From positions 186,001-250,000 of the forward strand of contig CAJNCI010000002.1 of NCBI GenBank assembly GCA_905221215.1: a stretch of DNA of 64,000 nucleotides, written 5' to 3'. The notes below the pieces were generated by a model. The model had not been told where the DNA came from, did not search any database, and saw only the letters and a program-made list of their open reading frames with translations. Positions 7,137 to 16,929 of the stretch are shown piece after piece. A program made the translations under genes and the position numbers. This DNA is from a bacterium. Lineage in GTDB: Bacteria; Bacillota; Bacilli; Lactobacillales; Streptococcaceae. Each line of letters begins with the position of its first letter. Position 1 is the stretch's first letter.

Positions 7137-8321
7137 ATGAAGCAATCTATTTCAAATCTCAAGTTGGCGGAACGTGGTGCCATTATCAGTATTTCGACCT
7201 ACCTGCTCTTATCAGCAGCAAAATTGGCAACTGGGCATCTTCTTCATTCATCCAGTTTGGTGGCAGATGGTTTCAACAACGTATCAGATATTATCGGAAA
7301 TGTTGCCCTCTTGATCGGGATTCGGATGGCGCGCCAGCCTGCAGACCGTGACCATCGTTTTGGTCACTGGAAGATTGAAGATTTGGCTAGCTTAATTACT
7401 TCCATCATCATGTTCTATGTCGGATTCGATGTCCTAAGGGACACCATTCAAAAGATTATCAGCCGGGAAGAAACGGTCATTGATCCTCTTGGTGCAACTC
7501 TAGGAATTATGTCTGCAGCGATTATGTTTGTGGTCTATCTCTACAATACTCGCCTCAGTAAGAAATCCAACTCTAAGGCTCTGAAGGCTGCTGCTAAGGA
7601 CAATCTTTCTGACGCTATTACCTCACTTGGTACTACTATTGCCATCCTAGCTAGCAGTTTCAATTATCCCATTGTGGATAAACTGGTTGCCATTATCATC
7701 ACTTTCTTTATCTTGAAGACTGCCTATGATATCTTCATCGAGTCTTCCTTTAGCCTTTCAGATGGCTTCGACGACCGTCTACTTGAGGACTACCAAAAAG
7801 CTATCATGGAAATTCCCAAAATCAGCAAGGTTAAGTCTCAAAGAGGTCGCACCTACGGTAGCAACATCTACCTGGATATTACACTAGAAATGAATCCTGA
7901 CTTGTCTGTTTATGAGAGTCACGAGATTGCGGATCAGGTCGAGTCTATGCTGGAAGAACGTTTTGGGGTCTTTGATATCGATGTCCATATCGAACCAGCA
8001 CCTATCCCTGAGGATGAGATTTTAGACAATGTCTACAAAAAATTGCTGATGCGCGAACAATTGATTGACCAAGGAAATCAACTAGAAGAACTCTTGGCTG
8101 ACGATTTTGTCTATATTCGTCAAGATGGAGAACAGATGGATAAAGAGGCCTATAAAGCCGAAAAAGACTTGAATTCTGCTATAAAGGATATTCAAATCAC
8201 TTCCATCAGTCAAAAGACCAAACTCATCTGCTATGAGTTAGATGGTATCGTCCATACCAGTATCTGGCGTCGCCACGAAACCTGGCAAAATATCTTTCAT
8301 CAAGAAACCAAAAAAGAATAG
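7137..8321 (+). CDS. mntE: Mn2+ efflux protein MntE (cation diffusion facilitator)
   Basis: A 394-aa CDF transporter with six predicted helices in residues ~10-205. The metal site has Asn and Asp in VADGFNNVSDIIGN (helix 2) and two Asp in KDNLSDAITSLG (helix 5). This N/D/D/D set is characteristic of Mn-selective CDFs. The CDF cytoplasmic dimerisation domain follows (about 206-290). Unusually, another ~100 residues come after it, with an NTF2/SnoaL-like look (LLADDFVYIRQDGE, SIWRRHETWQ). It is monocistronic, divergent from caxP, and ends in a bidirectional terminator. Confidence 0.92.
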   Translation: MKQSISNLKLAERGAIISISTYLLLSAAKLATGHLLHSSSLVADGFNNVSDIIGNVALLIGIRMARQPADRDHRFGHWKIEDLASLITSIIMFYVGFDVLRDTIQKIISREETVIDPLGATLGIMSAAIMFVVYLYNTRLSKKSNSKALKAAAKDNLSDAITSLGTTIAILASSFNYPIVDKLVAIIITFFILKTAYDIFIESSFSLSDGFDDRLLEDYQKAIMEIPKISKVKSQRGRTYGSNIYLDITLEMNPDLSVYESHEIADQVESMLEERFGVFDIDVHIEPAPIPEDEILDNVYKKLLMREQLIDQGNQLEELLADDFVYIRQDGEQMDKEAYKAEKDLNSAIKDIQITSISQKTKLICYELDGIVHTSIWRRHETWQNIFHQETKKE

Positions 8322-8323
8322 AG

Positions 8324-8352
8324 AAATCCTGTCCATGAGACGGGATTTTTCT
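8324..8352. terminator. Convergent terminator mntE / ABC-F operon
   Basis: 10-bp stem AAATCCTGTC / GACGGGATTT (one G-U), loop CATGA, then a T-run. It lies between the convergent stop codons of mntE and the ABC-F gene. Confidence 0.75.
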
Positions 8353-8358
8353 ATTCTT

Positions 8359-10230
8359 CTAGCTATCAAATTCACTTAGGTATTCATAGCGCTCATATTT
8401 TTCAAGAAGTGCTTCGTTCTTCTCATCCAGTTCTTTTTGAAGAGTCGCTAGCTTGCCAAAGTCAGAGCCGTTAGCCTGCATCTCCTCTTCAATCGCAGCG
8501 ATACGATTTTCCAAGGCTTCAATATCGCCTTCAATACTTGCCCACTCCTGCTTTTCTTGGTAGGTCATGCGTTTCTTGTCTTCTCGGACCTTGACAACCT
8601 TCTCCTTTTCAGCCTTTTGAACTTGATTGACCATCTCTGTTTCAAAAGCTTTTTCATCAAGGTAGTCGGTGTAATGACCAAAGAAAGAACGAATCTTGCC
8701 ATCCTCAAAAGCGAGAATCTTGGTCGCTACCTTATCCAAGAAATAGCGGTCGTGACTAACTGTCAAGACAGGACCTGCAAAGCCTTGCAAAAAATTCTCC
8801 AAAACTGTCAAGGTCGCAATGTCCAAATCATTTGTCGGTTCGTCCAAGAGAAGAACATTTGGTTTTTCAAGGAGCAGTTTGAGAAGATAAAGGCGTTTTT
8901 TCTCTCCACCAGACAATTTCTCAATCAAGGTTCCATGCGTCGAACGTGGGAAAAGGAACTGCTCTAGCAGCTCAGCAATGGAAGTGGCAGAACCGCCACT
9001 GGTCTTAACCTCCTCTGCCACTTCCTGCAGGTAATTAATCACTCGCTTGCTTTCATCCAAGCCCTCAATTTGCTGAGAGAAATAGGCGATACGAACGGTT
9101 TCTCCAATCACAACTTGCCCTGCTGTCGGCTCAAGACTTCCCGCAATTAGGTTAAGCAGAGTTGATTTTCCAACACCGTTGTCCCCAACGATTCCAATAC
9201 GATCTTTGGCCTGAACCAATAGATTAAAATCTTGCAAAATAGGCTTGTTTTCATAGGCAAAGGAGACATTCTGAAACTCAATGATCTTCTTCCCGATTCG
9301 ACTGGTTTCAAAGTTCATGGTTAAGTCTGTCTCAGCAACACCACCTGAAACTTCTTTCTTCAAGTCATGGAAACGATTGATACGAGCCTGTTGTTTAGTC
9401 GCACGCGCCTGTGGTTGTCTGCGCATCCAGGCCAATTCTTGCTTATAAAGCTGTTCCTTTTTGTGAAGAAGAGCTGCGTCACGCTCATCCTGTTCCGCCT
9501 TAAGACGAACATAGTCCTGGTAATTTCCCTGATACTCTGTCAATCCAGCTCGATCCAACTCGAAAATCCGTGTTGACAGCGCATCTAAGAAATAACGGTC
9601 ATGGGTGATAAAAAGAACGGTTTTCTTAGAATTTTTCAAAAAGAGAGTCAGCCACTCGATAGTTGCAATATCCAGATGGTTGGTTGGCTCATCCAGTAGC
9701 AAGAGGTCGTGGTTGCCAAGAAGAACTTGCGCCAACTGAACCCGTCTTCTTAGACCACCTGACAATTCCCCAACAGGAGTCGACAAGTCCTGAATCCCCA
9801 GTTTGCTAAGAACTGTCTTGACCTGACTCTCAATTTCCCAAGCTTGAAGAGAATCCATCTCAGCCATGACCCGTTCCAAACGAGCCTGTTTGTCCTCACT
9901 GTAGTTGAGCATGATCAACTCATACTCACGAATGAGTTGGATTTCCTTAAGATCGCTGGAGAGGACCGTATCCAAGACCGTCTTGCTATCATCAAAATCA
10001 GGATCTTGAGTCAAGTAACCAATCTGGTAATCATTCTTAGCTGAAAAGGGACTAACATCCCCATCAAAGCCAGACACACCAGAAAGAACATCTAAAAGAG
10101 TGGTCTTGCCAGTCCCATTGACACCGATTAAACCGATTCTGTCTAGGTCATGGATAATAAAGGAAATATCCTTAAAAACGGTCTTGTCACCGACAGATTT
10201 ACTTAGTTTTTCAACGATAAAATCACTCAT
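8359..10230 (-). CDS. ABC-F family ATPase, Uup/YfmR-like
   Basis: A 623-aa protein with two ABC ATPase domains and no membrane part. Walker A motifs are GVNGTGKTT (about 37) and GDNGVGKST (about 348). Signature motifs are [10 protein letters not shown] and [10 protein letters not shown]; Walker B regions are [12 protein letters not shown] and [11 protein letters not shown]. The linker between them is charged. The C-terminal ~90 residues form a coiled coil ([19 protein letters not shown]), as in Uup. ABC-F proteins act on the ribosome E site; Uup/YfmR members help with stalled or unusual elongation. The start overlaps the cca stop by 4 nt (ATGA), implying translational coupling. Confidence 0.85.
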   Translation of the reverse strand: MSDFIVEKLSKSVGDKTVFKDISFIIHDLDRIGLIGVNGTGKTTLLDVLSGVSGFDGDVSPFSAKNDYQIGYLTQDPDFDDSKTVLDTVLSSDLKEIQLIREYELIMLNYSEDKQARLERVMAEMDSLQAWEIESQVKTVLSKLGIQDLSTPVGELSGGLRRRVQLAQVLLGNHDLLLLDEPTNHLDIATIEWLTLFLKNSKKTVLFITHDRYFLDALSTRIFELDRAGLTEYQGNYQDYVRLKAEQDERDAALLHKKEQLYKQELAWMRRQPQARATKQQARINRFHDLKKEVSGGVAETDLTMNFETSRIGKKIIEFQNVSFAYENKPILQDFNLLVQAKDRIGIVGDNGVGKSTLLNLIAGSLEPTAGQVVIGETVRIAYFSQQIEGLDESKRVINYLQEVAEEVKTSGGSATSIAELLEQFLFPRSTHGTLIEKLSGGEKKRLYLLKLLLEKPNVLLLDEPTNDLDIATLTVLENFLQGFAGPVLTVSHDRYFLDKVATKILAFEDGKIRSFFGHYTDYLDEKAFETEMVNQVQKAEKEKVVKVREDKKRMTYQEKQEWASIEGDIEALENRIAAIEEEMQANGSDFGKLATLQKELDEKNEALLEKYERYEYLSEFDS

Positions 10231-11426
10231 TTTTTCTCCCTCAGATAAGCATGGATGGCTTGACGGTCATTTTCCAATTCTCCATCGACAATGGCATATT
10301 CAATCTCTGTTAAAATCTCTCCCAAGTCTGGCCCTGGCTGATAGCCATATTCCTTGATCAAAATACCACCATTAATCTGAATTTCTTTCTTGTCATGAAT
10401 GGTCAAGCTATGGTAGGTTTCTGTAAGCACTTGTGGATTAACTTCTTTTCCTTGAGCCTGACGAAGATTTTCAGCCTGTAAAAGTAACTCCAAGTCAAAG
10501 CGATAACAATCGCGCTTACTCAATTCTCCCTTTTCACGCAGAGCCAAAATAATCAACAAATCCTGCACCTGCTTGGCAAACTGGCGTGATGTCTTCCAAG
10601 CTTTCAAAAATGGCTGCGCATTTTCAATCTCCAAAGCCCACAAAAGAGCTGCCCAGGCTTGTTCAGAGGATTCAAAAGTAAAATCAGTCTCCAAATCAAA
10701 CAGTCTGTTGAGCTTGTTCTGGCTAGCTACCATATCAGGGAGATAGTCATAAGCTTTACTCTCAATCATGGAAGCCAAGCCCCTTCTCCAAAACGGAGCC
10801 AGCAAGAGTTTATCAAACTCAACGAAGGTACGCTCTACAGAAATTTTTTCCAAAAGTGGCGTCAAGGTTTTCATAGCTTTAAATGTTTCTGGCTCAAGTT
10901 CAAAGCCAAGGCTGGCCTGAAAACGGAAACCACGCATAATCCGCAGAGCATCTTCGTTAAAACGCTCACTAGCTACTCCAACTGCTCGCAAGACTTGGTT
11001 TTCCAAATCCTCTAAACCATGAAACAAGTCAATGATTTCCCCTGTCTCATCCAAGGCAAAGGCGTTGACTGTAAAATCACGGCGCTTAAGGTCTTCTTCC
11101 AGTGAACGCACAAAGGAAACCGCGCTGGGTCTACGATAGTCCACATAGACATCTTCTGTCCGAAAAGTAGTCACCTCATACTCCTCGTCCCCATCTAAAA
11201 CCAAGACGGTTCCATGCTCGATTCCGATATCGGCTGTTCGCGGAAAAATCTGCTTGGTCTCTTCTGGATAAGAAGACGTTGCGATATCCACATCATGGAT
11301 AGGGCGATTGAGAAGGGCATCTCGAACAGAGCCCCCAACAAAATAAGCCTCAAAGCCTGCTTCTTTAATTTTTTCTAATACTGGTAAAGCCTTCTGAAAT
11401 TCAGAAGGCATTTGCGTTAATCTCAT
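10227..11426 (-). CDS. cca: CCA tRNA nucleotidyltransferase
   Basis: A 399-aa class II CCA-adding enzyme that builds or repairs the 3'-CCA of tRNAs. The nucleotidyltransferase core has the GSxxR and DxD motifs in [20 protein letters not shown]. The next domain includes [11 protein letters not shown] and the nucleotide-binding [13 protein letters not shown]. The length is typical of Firmicutes. It overlaps dapB upstream and the ABC-F gene downstream, each by 4 nt, so the three form one tightly coupled operon. Confidence 0.93.
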   Translation of the reverse strand: MRLTQMPSEFQKALPVLEKIKEAGFEAYFVGGSVRDALLNRPIHDVDIATSSYPEETKQIFPRTADIGIEHGTVLVLDGDEEYEVTTFRTEDVYVDYRRPSAVSFVRSLEEDLKRRDFTVNAFALDETGEIIDLFHGLEDLENQVLRAVGVASERFNEDALRIMRGFRFQASLGFELEPETFKAMKTLTPLLEKISVERTFVEFDKLLLAPFWRRGLASMIESKAYDYLPDMVASQNKLNRLFDLETDFTFESSEQAWAALLWALEIENAQPFLKAWKTSRQFAKQVQDLLIILALREKGELSKRDCYRFDLELLLQAENLRQAQGKEVNPQVLTETYHSLTIHDKKEIQINGGILIKEYGYQPGPDLGEILTEIEYAIVDGELENDRQAIHAYLREKK

Positions 11427-12190
11427 AATAAGTGTTCTAATCCATAGACAAGCTCATGACGCTTGACAACTTCTTTAATTCCCAAATTGACCCCTGTCAT
11501 GAAGGAGCTGCGATCATAGGAGTCATGACGGAGGGTCAATCCTTCTCCCTGATTACCAAAGATGACTTCTTGATGAGCTACCAAGCCTGGTAAACGAACT
11601 GAGTGGATGCGCATGCCATCAAAGTCAGCACCACGAGCACCTGCAATCAATTCTTCCTCATCAGGCGCACCTTGCTGAGTAGACTCTCGAACTTCCGCCA
11701 TCAACTCAGCTGTTTTAATAGCTGTTCCACTCGGAGCATCCTTTTTCTTGTCATGATGGAGCTCGATAATCTCCACATTTGGGAAATATTTAGCAGCCTG
11801 CGTCGCAAATTGCATAAGCAAGACAGCACCCAGGGCAAAGTTAGGGGCAATCAAACCACCCAAATCTTGGGCACGAGAAAAATCTTTCAGCTCTGCAATT
11901 TCTTCACTTGTGAAGCCAGTCGTTCCAACTACTGGTGCAAAGCCATTTTCAAGAGCAAAGCGTGTATTTTCGTAGGCAACAGTTGGAGTAGTAAAATCTA
12001 CCCAGACATCCGCTTCAAAGCCTGCTAAATCAGCCTTATCCTTGAAAACAGGAATTCCCTGCCATTCTGACTCAGACTCAGAAGGATCCAAAACTGCTAC
12101 CAAATCTAAGTCTGGATCATCCAAGACCATCTGACAAGCAGCCTGGCCCATCTTTCCCTTAAAACCAGCAATAATTACTCGAATACTCAT
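11423..12190 (-). CDS. dapB: 4-hydroxy-tetrahydrodipicolinate reductase
   Basis: A 255-aa DapB, which makes tetrahydrodipicolinate for lysine and for the lysine of peptidoglycan cross-bridges. The N-terminal NAD(P) loop is GFKGKMGQA. The substrate-binding and catalytic segment is [15 protein letters not shown], with the His pair and Lys. It is first in the dapB-cca-ABC-F operon. I see no promoter directly upstream. Instead, its Shine-Dalgarno (AGGAG) abuts a 118-bp dispersed leader-like element (12205-12323) shared with pnp, which may regulate it. Confidence 0.93.
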   Translation of the reverse strand: MSIRVIIAGFKGKMGQAACQMVLDDPDLDLVAVLDPSESESEWQGIPVFKDKADLAGFEADVWVDFTTPTVAYENTRFALENGFAPVVGTTGFTSEEIAELKDFSRAQDLGGLIAPNFALGAVLLMQFATQAAKYFPNVEIIELHHDKKKDAPSGTAIKTAELMAEVRESTQQGAPDEEELIAGARGADFDGMRIHSVRLPGLVAHQEVIFGNQGEGLTLRHDSYDRSSFMTGVNLGIKEVVKRHELVYGLEHLL

Positions 12191-12204
12191 CTCTACTCCT
12201 ATTT

Positions 12205-12323
12205 AAGATACAAAGGACCTTAGCTACCCATGAAAAATAGGGAATGGCGCTGACTTTCCATAGAAGGCAAGACAGGCATCTTTTTTCAAGAGGCAGGTAG
12301 TCCGTGTTCAATTTCTAAGATAC
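12205..12323 (-). repeat. Dispersed leader-like element, copy 1 (upstream of dapB)
   Basis: About 118 bp, alignable almost without gaps to 61718-61837 upstream of pnp, in the same orientation relative to its gene. Shared blocks, on the minus strand, are GTATCT at the start, TTGAACACGG, TGAAAAA-GAT, a TATTTT-CAT block, and CTTTGTATCTT at the end. On the plus strand both ends carry GATAC. It fills most of the degV-dapB gap and ends at the dapB ribosome site. It could be a transcribed regulatory RNA or a small mobile repeat. Confidence 0.6.
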
Positions 12324-12353
12324 AAGCCTTCTCAACTAGTCTAGAAGTGCTAA

Positions 12354-13202
12354 CTAAATCACTGGAATATAACCCAGAGCAATACTTCCTGATCCTAGGT
12401 GTGTCCCAATGACACTGCCAAATGTAGCTAGTGAAATATCCGTACCCACTCCAGATTCAAGCAAGTGTTGACGCAATTCTTCAGCCTTTTCAGGAGCATT
12501 TCCGTGAATGACAATGACCCGATATTGGCCTGAAGCCGTTGTTTCCTTAATGATTTCAATTAAGCGCTTGGTTGCTTTCTTCTCAGTACGAACTTTTTCG
12601 TAAACTTCAATCACACCTTGATCGTTAAAATAAAGGATTGGCTTAATGCTTAACAGATTACCCAAAATCGCAGCGCCATTTGAAAGGCGCCCACCTTTTA
12701 CCAAATGATCCAAATCATCTACCATGATAAAAGCTGACGTACGACTAATTTGAATAGCTAGCTTATCCTGAATAATGGCAAAATCATCGCCCTGTTCGCG
12801 CCAGTTAAAGACACTTTCAACCATGATACCCAGCGGAGCGCTTGTAATCAAAGTGTCTGGGAAAGCAATAGTCAAGCCCTCATAGTCATCCACCATATAC
12901 TGAATATTTTGGTAAAAACCTGAAATTCCAGAAGATAGGAAAAGCCCCAAGGCATGGGTATAGCCTTGTTCTTTGAGCGAAGTTAAAATTTCATCTAACT
13001 TGGCAATGCTTGGTTGACTGGTCTTAGGCAATTCAGAAGCCTGAGCCATTCTTTGGTAAAATTCCTCAGCAGTCAGATTGATGCCTTCGACATACTCCTC
13101 ACCATCAATATTGACAGGAATATCTAAGACAAACAAATCTTCTCTTTGTAAGGTCTCTGCACTGAGATAGGCAGAAGAATCTGTGATAACAGCTAGTTTC
13201 AT
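12354..13202 (-). CDS. DegV family fatty-acid-binding protein
   Basis: A 282-aa DegV protein. It starts with the characteristic [13 protein letters not shown]. The mid-protein region matches the family: TSQPS near residue 60, and the pocket with [10 protein letters not shown] near residue 91. DegV/FakB-type proteins bind fatty acids and present them to the FakA kinase. Which lipid this paralogue prefers is unknown. It follows the DUF1149 gene by 1 nt, so the two are co-transcribed from the promoter near 13611. Confidence 0.88.
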   Translation of the reverse strand: MKLAVITDSSAYLSAETLQREDLFVLDIPVNIDGEEYVEGINLTAEEFYQRMAQASELPKTSQPSIAKLDEILTSLKEQGYTHALGLFLSSGISGFYQNIQYMVDDYEGLTIAFPDTLITSAPLGIMVESVFNWREQGDDFAIIQDKLAIQISRTSAFIMVDDLDHLVKGGRLSNGAAILGNLLSIKPILYFNDQGVIEVYEKVRTEKKATKRLIEIIKETTASGQYRVIVIHGNAPEKAEELRQHLLESGVGTDISLATFGSVIGTHLGSGSIALGYIPVI

Positions 13203-13203
13203 A

Positions 13204-13578
13204 TTAGAACTCCAAATTGATTCCTGGTAAGTCTAATGCAATTTCAGTTACTTCGTAAGTCAAACGGTTCAACATGTTCAAACATGGACGAGCCAAAGTT
13301 TCCACTTCTTCTTGGCTCAATTCACTTGGTTCATTGACAATACGACCATCGATATGGTTTACTTGTGAGATTGTTCCACTAATGACAAACTTATCAAATA
13401 CAATCATAAAGGTCAAGATGACAATCAAGGAAGTCACTTGATTTTCTTGGTCATGTTGGAGCAATTGGAAGTTCACATCCACCTTGGTTTCAGGAGCTCC
13501 ATTTTCATTTTCCCATTCAAAATTACGCGCATCAAAATGATACTGACTAACAAATTCTTGTTCACGTTTAAGATTCAT
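13204..13578 (-). CDS. DUF1149 family (SecB-like fold) protein
   Basis: A 124-aa conserved streptococcal protein of the DUF1149 family, for which a SecB-like fold has been proposed. It has no signal peptide, and its alternating beta pattern ([24 protein letters not shown]) fits a small beta-rich domain. The function is unknown. It lies between glmM and degV and overlaps neither. The 1-nt gap to degV makes a two-gene operon. The start is supported by GGGAG-type Shine-Dalgarno sequence 6 nt upstream. Confidence 0.75.
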   Translation of the reverse strand: MNLKREQEFVSQYHFDARNFEWENENGAPETKVDVNFQLLQHDQENQVTSLIVILTFMIVFDKFVISGTISQVNHIDGRIVNEPSELSQEEVETLARPCLNMLNRLTYEVTEIALDLPGINLEF

Positions 13579-13610
13579 GTCTTTCTCCCTCGGCTACAAT
13601 ATTATAAGCT

Positions 13611-13616
13611 ATTGTA
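13611..13616 (-). promoter_or_regulatory. Extended -10 promoter of DUF1149-degV
   Basis: Minus-strand TGG-TACAAT, with no good -35 box. It is about 33 bp from the start codon, in the only gap between glmM and DUF1149. A second TATAAT-like hexamer lies slightly downstream. Confidence 0.45.
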
Positions 13617-13651
13617 CCATAATTTTTTATTTTCATCTAGTTTTCTAGGAT

Positions 13652-15004
13652 TTAGTCAATCCCGATTTCAGCTCGAACTACATCAGCGATGGTATCAACA
13701 TAGTAGTCTACTTCTTCTATTGTAGGCGCTTCTGCCATAACACGCAAAAGAGGCTCTGTTCCACTTGGGCGAACAAGGATACGGCCATTCCCTGCCATTT
13801 CTGATTCCATCTTCTCGATAATGACCTTGATAGCTGGTACTTCCATAGCCTTTTCCTTCATGGCATTTTCCACTCGGATATTGACTAATTTTTGTGGATA
13901 GATGGTTACTTCTGCGGCCAACTCTGACAAGCTCTTACCAGTTTCCTTCATGATTTTAGTCAATTGGACAGCTGATAATTGGCCATCACCTGTGGTATTG
14001 TAATCCATCAAGATCACGTGACCAGACTGTTCACCACCAAGGTTGTAGCCTGATTTTCTCATTTCTTCAACAACGTAGCGGTCGCCAACTGCAGTGACTG
14101 CCTTGTTAATACCTTCACGGTCCAAGGCCTTGTGGAAACCAAGGTTAGACATAACAGTTGTCACAATTGTATTTTGGGCCAATTGTCCTTTTTCAGAAAG
14201 GTATTTCCCGATGATGTACATGATCTTGTCACCATCAACGATATCTCCATTTTCATCAACAGCAATCAAACGGTCACTGTCTCCGTCAAAGGCCAAACCA
14301 ATAGCTGAGCCGCTTTCTTTGACCACTTCTTGAAGGGTTTCTGGGTGCGTAGAACCAACATTAAGGTTGATGTTAAGCCCGTCTGGTGTTTCCCCGATAA
14401 CCGTCAATTGGGCACCAAGGTCTGCAAAGATTTGACGGGCACTTGTAGACGCTGCACCATTGGCTGTATCTAAGGCAACTTTCATTCCTTCAAGTGGAGT
14501 TCCAGTTGAAACAAGGTAGCCTTCATACTTACGCAAGCCTTCTGGATAATCTACCAAGGTTCCCAAGCCTTCTGCACTTGGACGAGGAAGAGTATCTTCC
14601 GCAGCATCTAGCAAGGCTTCAATTTCTGCTTCTTTTTCGTCGTCTAGTTTGAAGCCATCCCCACCAAAGAACTTGATTCCATTATCAAGGGCTGGGTTGT
14701 GGCTGGCAGAGATCATGACACCGGCACTTGCTCCCTCTGTTTTAACCAAGTAAGCTACTGCTGGTGTTGCCAGAACGCCTAATTTATACACGTGAATCCC
14801 TACTGAAAGGAGACCTGCCACCAAGGCAGATTCTAGCATTTCTCCTGAAATACGTGTATCGCGTCCTACAAAGACTTTCGGTGCTTCCGTTTCATGTTGA
14901 CTAAGAACATAGCCTCCAAAACGTCCTAATTTAAAGGCCAATTCTGGCGTTAGTTCTACGTTAGCTTCTCCACGGACTCCATCAGTCCCAAAATATTTAC
15001 CCAT
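13652..15004 (-). CDS. glmM: Phosphoglucosamine mutase
   Basis: A 450-aa GlmM, which converts glucosamine-6-P to glucosamine-1-P for UDP-GlcNAc and peptidoglycan. The catalytic phosphoserine loop is [13 protein letters not shown] at ~residue 100. The Mg site is FDGDSDRL, the sugar loop GGEQSGH, and the phosphate loop [12 protein letters not shown]. It is last in the conserved cdaA-cdaR-glmM operon. In Firmicutes GlmM binds CdaA and lowers c-di-AMP production, so the gene order links wall precursor supply with the second messenger. Confidence 0.96.
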   Translation of the reverse strand: MGKYFGTDGVRGEANVELTPELAFKLGRFGGYVLSQHETEAPKVFVGRDTRISGEMLESALVAGLLSVGIHVYKLGVLATPAVAYLVKTEGASAGVMISASHNPALDNGIKFFGGDGFKLDDEKEAEIEALLDAAEDTLPRPSAEGLGTLVDYPEGLRKYEGYLVSTGTPLEGMKVALDTANGAASTSARQIFADLGAQLTVIGETPDGLNINLNVGSTHPETLQEVVKESGSAIGLAFDGDSDRLIAVDENGDIVDGDKIMYIIGKYLSEKGQLAQNTIVTTVMSNLGFHKALDREGINKAVTAVGDRYVVEEMRKSGYNLGGEQSGHVILMDYNTTGDGQLSAVQLTKIMKETGKSLSELAAEVTIYPQKLVNIRVENAMKEKAMEVPAIKVIIEKMESEMAGNGRILVRPSGTEPLLRVMAEAPTIEEVDYYVDTIADVVRAEIGID

Positions 15005-15028
15005 TTTTATAAAATCCTTTTTCTATTT

Positions 15029-15793
15029 TTAATTCGTTTTTGAACTAGTTGCTTTCGTTGACGAAGACGTCTCCGACGAACTGCTTGTGCTTGAACTTGG
15101 TGATACAGGTTTTGTAGTGACCTTCATTGTCGTATCAAACGGAGTGATCACTACTGGTAAGACAACCCCATTGCGGTCGATTGCCTGCAAAGGTACTGAA
15201 CCACTGTAATTACCTGTAATCCGTTCGCTAGTTGGTAAAAGCGCAATAACTTTGTCAATCTTAGCTAATGTTTCCTGGTCAGTTGTGACCGAAACGCGTT
15301 CATTTGACACGGTTACACTATCAAGTTGTAGCTTGGGATCAATTTGGCTTTGGTCAACTTGCGGCACAACAATCATCCCATCTCGCTTAACCTTCTTCCC
15401 AACTTTCACTGTAATCTTTTGAGGCGTTGCCACAGCGGTCAATCCACTTGGAAGATTTTCAATGTTCAAGGGAACTTCAATCGTTCCAACACTAGCATCT
15501 GTCAAATCCGCTGTCACCTTAAACTTACGAGTACTTTCCTGCATTTCGCTTGCCAAGGTCACACGATTGGCACCTGTCAGCACAACTGAAACTTCTGATG
15601 CAAATCCGCTAATGAAATACTGGTCGTCATCATAATGAATATCGATAGGAACATTTGCTATCGTATTAGTGTAGGTTTCTGATTTGACCTGCCTTACCGT
15701 ATTGTTGTTTTGAAAGTTGGTTGACGTTGCATAGATAAATAAGACACAAGCAAAAAAGAGAGATGAAATGATATATAGACTATTTTTTCTCAT
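15029..15793 (-). CDS. cdaR: CdaA regulatory protein CdaR (YbbR domains)
   Basis: A 254-aa protein with one N-terminal membrane helix (about 6-24) and extracytoplasmic YbbR-like repeats. Three repeat-like stretches can be seen, for example VPLNIENLPSGLTAV and GSVPLQAIDRNGVVL. A short Ser/Thr-rich tail of ~20 residues ends the protein. CdaR binds and modulates the diadenylate cyclase CdaA. The gene overlaps the 3' end of cdaA by 14 nt, indicating coupling, and is followed 24 nt later by glmM. Confidence 0.9.
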   Translation of the reverse strand: MRKNSLYIISSLFFACVLFIYATSTNFQNNNTVRQVKSETYTNTIANVPIDIHYDDDQYFISGFASEVSVVLTGANRVTLASEMQESTRKFKVTADLTDASVGTIEVPLNIENLPSGLTAVATPQKITVKVGKKVKRDGMIVVPQVDQSQIDPKLQLDSVTVSNERVSVTTDQETLAKIDKVIALLPTSERITGNYSGSVPLQAIDRNGVVLPVVITPFDTTMKVTTKPVSPSSSTSSSSETSSSTKATSSKTN

Positions 15794-16637
15794 ATTTCCA
15801 ACCTCCTAGCAAACGGTCCTTGAAACCGACTTTTTCCTCAACGACTGGTAAAAGAATTACTCGTAGTTCTGCTTCAAATTCTTCAAGAGTCAAGTCATGC
15901 TTGAAAATCCCATTATAGGTAATAGAAATGCCACCTGTTTCCTCTGAGACGATGAAGGTCAAGGCATCGGATACTTCTGATAAACCGATAGCCGCCCGGT
16001 GTCTGGTCCCAAATTCCTTGGAAATTCCTGTACTTTCTGTCAAGGGCAGATAGGCAGAGGTGACTGCAATCCGATTTTCTCTGATAATCACAGCACCATC
16101 ATGTAGAGGAGTGTTGGGAATAAAAATATTGATGAGGAGTTCTGCCGAAATTTTGGCATCCAAGGGAATACCTGTCGCGATGTATTCTTGTAAGGTCCGA
16201 ACTCGTTGAATAGCAACCAGAGCACCAATCTTACGAGGACTCATATATTCAACTGATTTGACAAAAGCACGAATCATTTTCTCTTCCGCACTTATTTGAG
16301 TAGTAGAAAAGAAATCTGTCGCCCTTCCCAAGCGTTCCAAACCAGTCCGAATCTCTGGAGAGAAGATAACAACCGCAGCAATAACCCCATAAGTGATAAT
16401 CTGGTTAATCAACCAAGAAATCGTTGTTAAACCAAGGATATTGGCCACAACCTGGGCTAATACAAAGATCAAGACCCCTCGCACCAAAATCATAATCTTG
16501 GTACCAGCTATCGCTTTTGTAAAACGATATAAAATATAGGTCACAATCAAAATATCAAACAGATTGATGGCAATACTCCAAGGACTAGAAAACAAGCTAG
16601 TCCAATATTGCAGGTTGGATAATTGTTGAAAGTTCAT
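15780..16637 (-). CDS. cdaA: Diadenylate cyclase CdaA (c-di-AMP synthase)
   Basis: A 285-aa CdaA. Three N-terminal membrane helices (about 15-35, 43-62 and 66-85) precede the DAC domain, which carries the two catalytic motifs DGA (PLHDGAVII) and RHR (GTRHRAAIG). It condenses two ATP to c-di-AMP, the second messenger for potassium and osmolyte control and wall stress. It is the first gene of cdaA-cdaR-glmM, with an extended -10 promoter upstream. Confidence 0.95.
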   Translation of the reverse strand: MNFQQLSNLQYWTSLFSSPWSIAINLFDILIVTYILYRFTKAIAGTKIMILVRGVLIFVLAQVVANILGLTTISWLINQIITYGVIAAVVIFSPEIRTGLERLGRATDFFSTTQISAEEKMIRAFVKSVEYMSPRKIGALVAIQRVRTLQEYIATGIPLDAKISAELLINIFIPNTPLHDGAVIIRENRIAVTSAYLPLTESTGISKEFGTRHRAAIGLSEVSDALTFIVSEETGGISITYNGIFKHDLTLEEFEAELRVILLPVVEEKVGFKDRLLGGWKYEKK

Positions 16638-16673
16638 CTGCTGTCTCCTCTCTGTCCAAACACGTTCCTTTCT

Positions 16674-16679
16674 ATTATA
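16674..16679 (-). promoter_or_regulatory. Extended -10 promoter of cdaA operon
   Basis: Minus-strand TGG-TATAAT, 36 bp before the cdaA ATG. The -35 region is A-rich without a consensus hexamer. The remaining gap up to 16754 shows nothing else. Confidence 0.5.
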
Positions 16680-16753
16680 CCATTTTTTCTGACATTTTTT
16701 TCCCCTATCCTACTTCATTTTAAATTAAAGAAAAAATATGATAAAATAAACTG

Positions 16754-16904
16754 ATACTCAATGAAAATCAAAGAGCAAACTAGGAAGCTAGCCGCAGGTT
16801 GCTCAAAACAGTGTTTTGAGGTCGTGGATAGAACTGACGAAGTCAGTAACCATAACTACGGTAAGGCGACGCTGACGTGGTTTGAAGAGATTTTCGAAGA
16901 GTAT
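16754..16904 (-). repeat. BOX element (A1B1C1)
   Basis: Complete BOX in minus orientation: boxC part (ATACTCAATGAAAATCAAAG...), one boxB with the AAACAGTGTTTTGAG core, and a boxA carrying a near-match to the BOXA1R primer sequence (CTACGGTAAGGCGACGCTGACG over two blocks). It ends 25 bp before the FNR start codon and so lies in the 5' region of that gene. Confidence 0.9.
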
Positions 16905-16929
16905 GACTAGAAAAAACAAAGGAGAAACC

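Noticed and set aside
10227..12190. 4-nt overlaps of dapB, cca and the ABC-F gene as something unusual
   Set aside because: ATGA overlaps are routine for bacterial operons, and the same occurs in rapZ-yvcK-whiA.
16882..16929. TTG-initiated N-terminal extension of the FNR gene
   Set aside because: Starts inside a BOX repeat, has no ribosome site, and the ATG at 16930 has AAAGGAGA and the expected FAD motif right after it.
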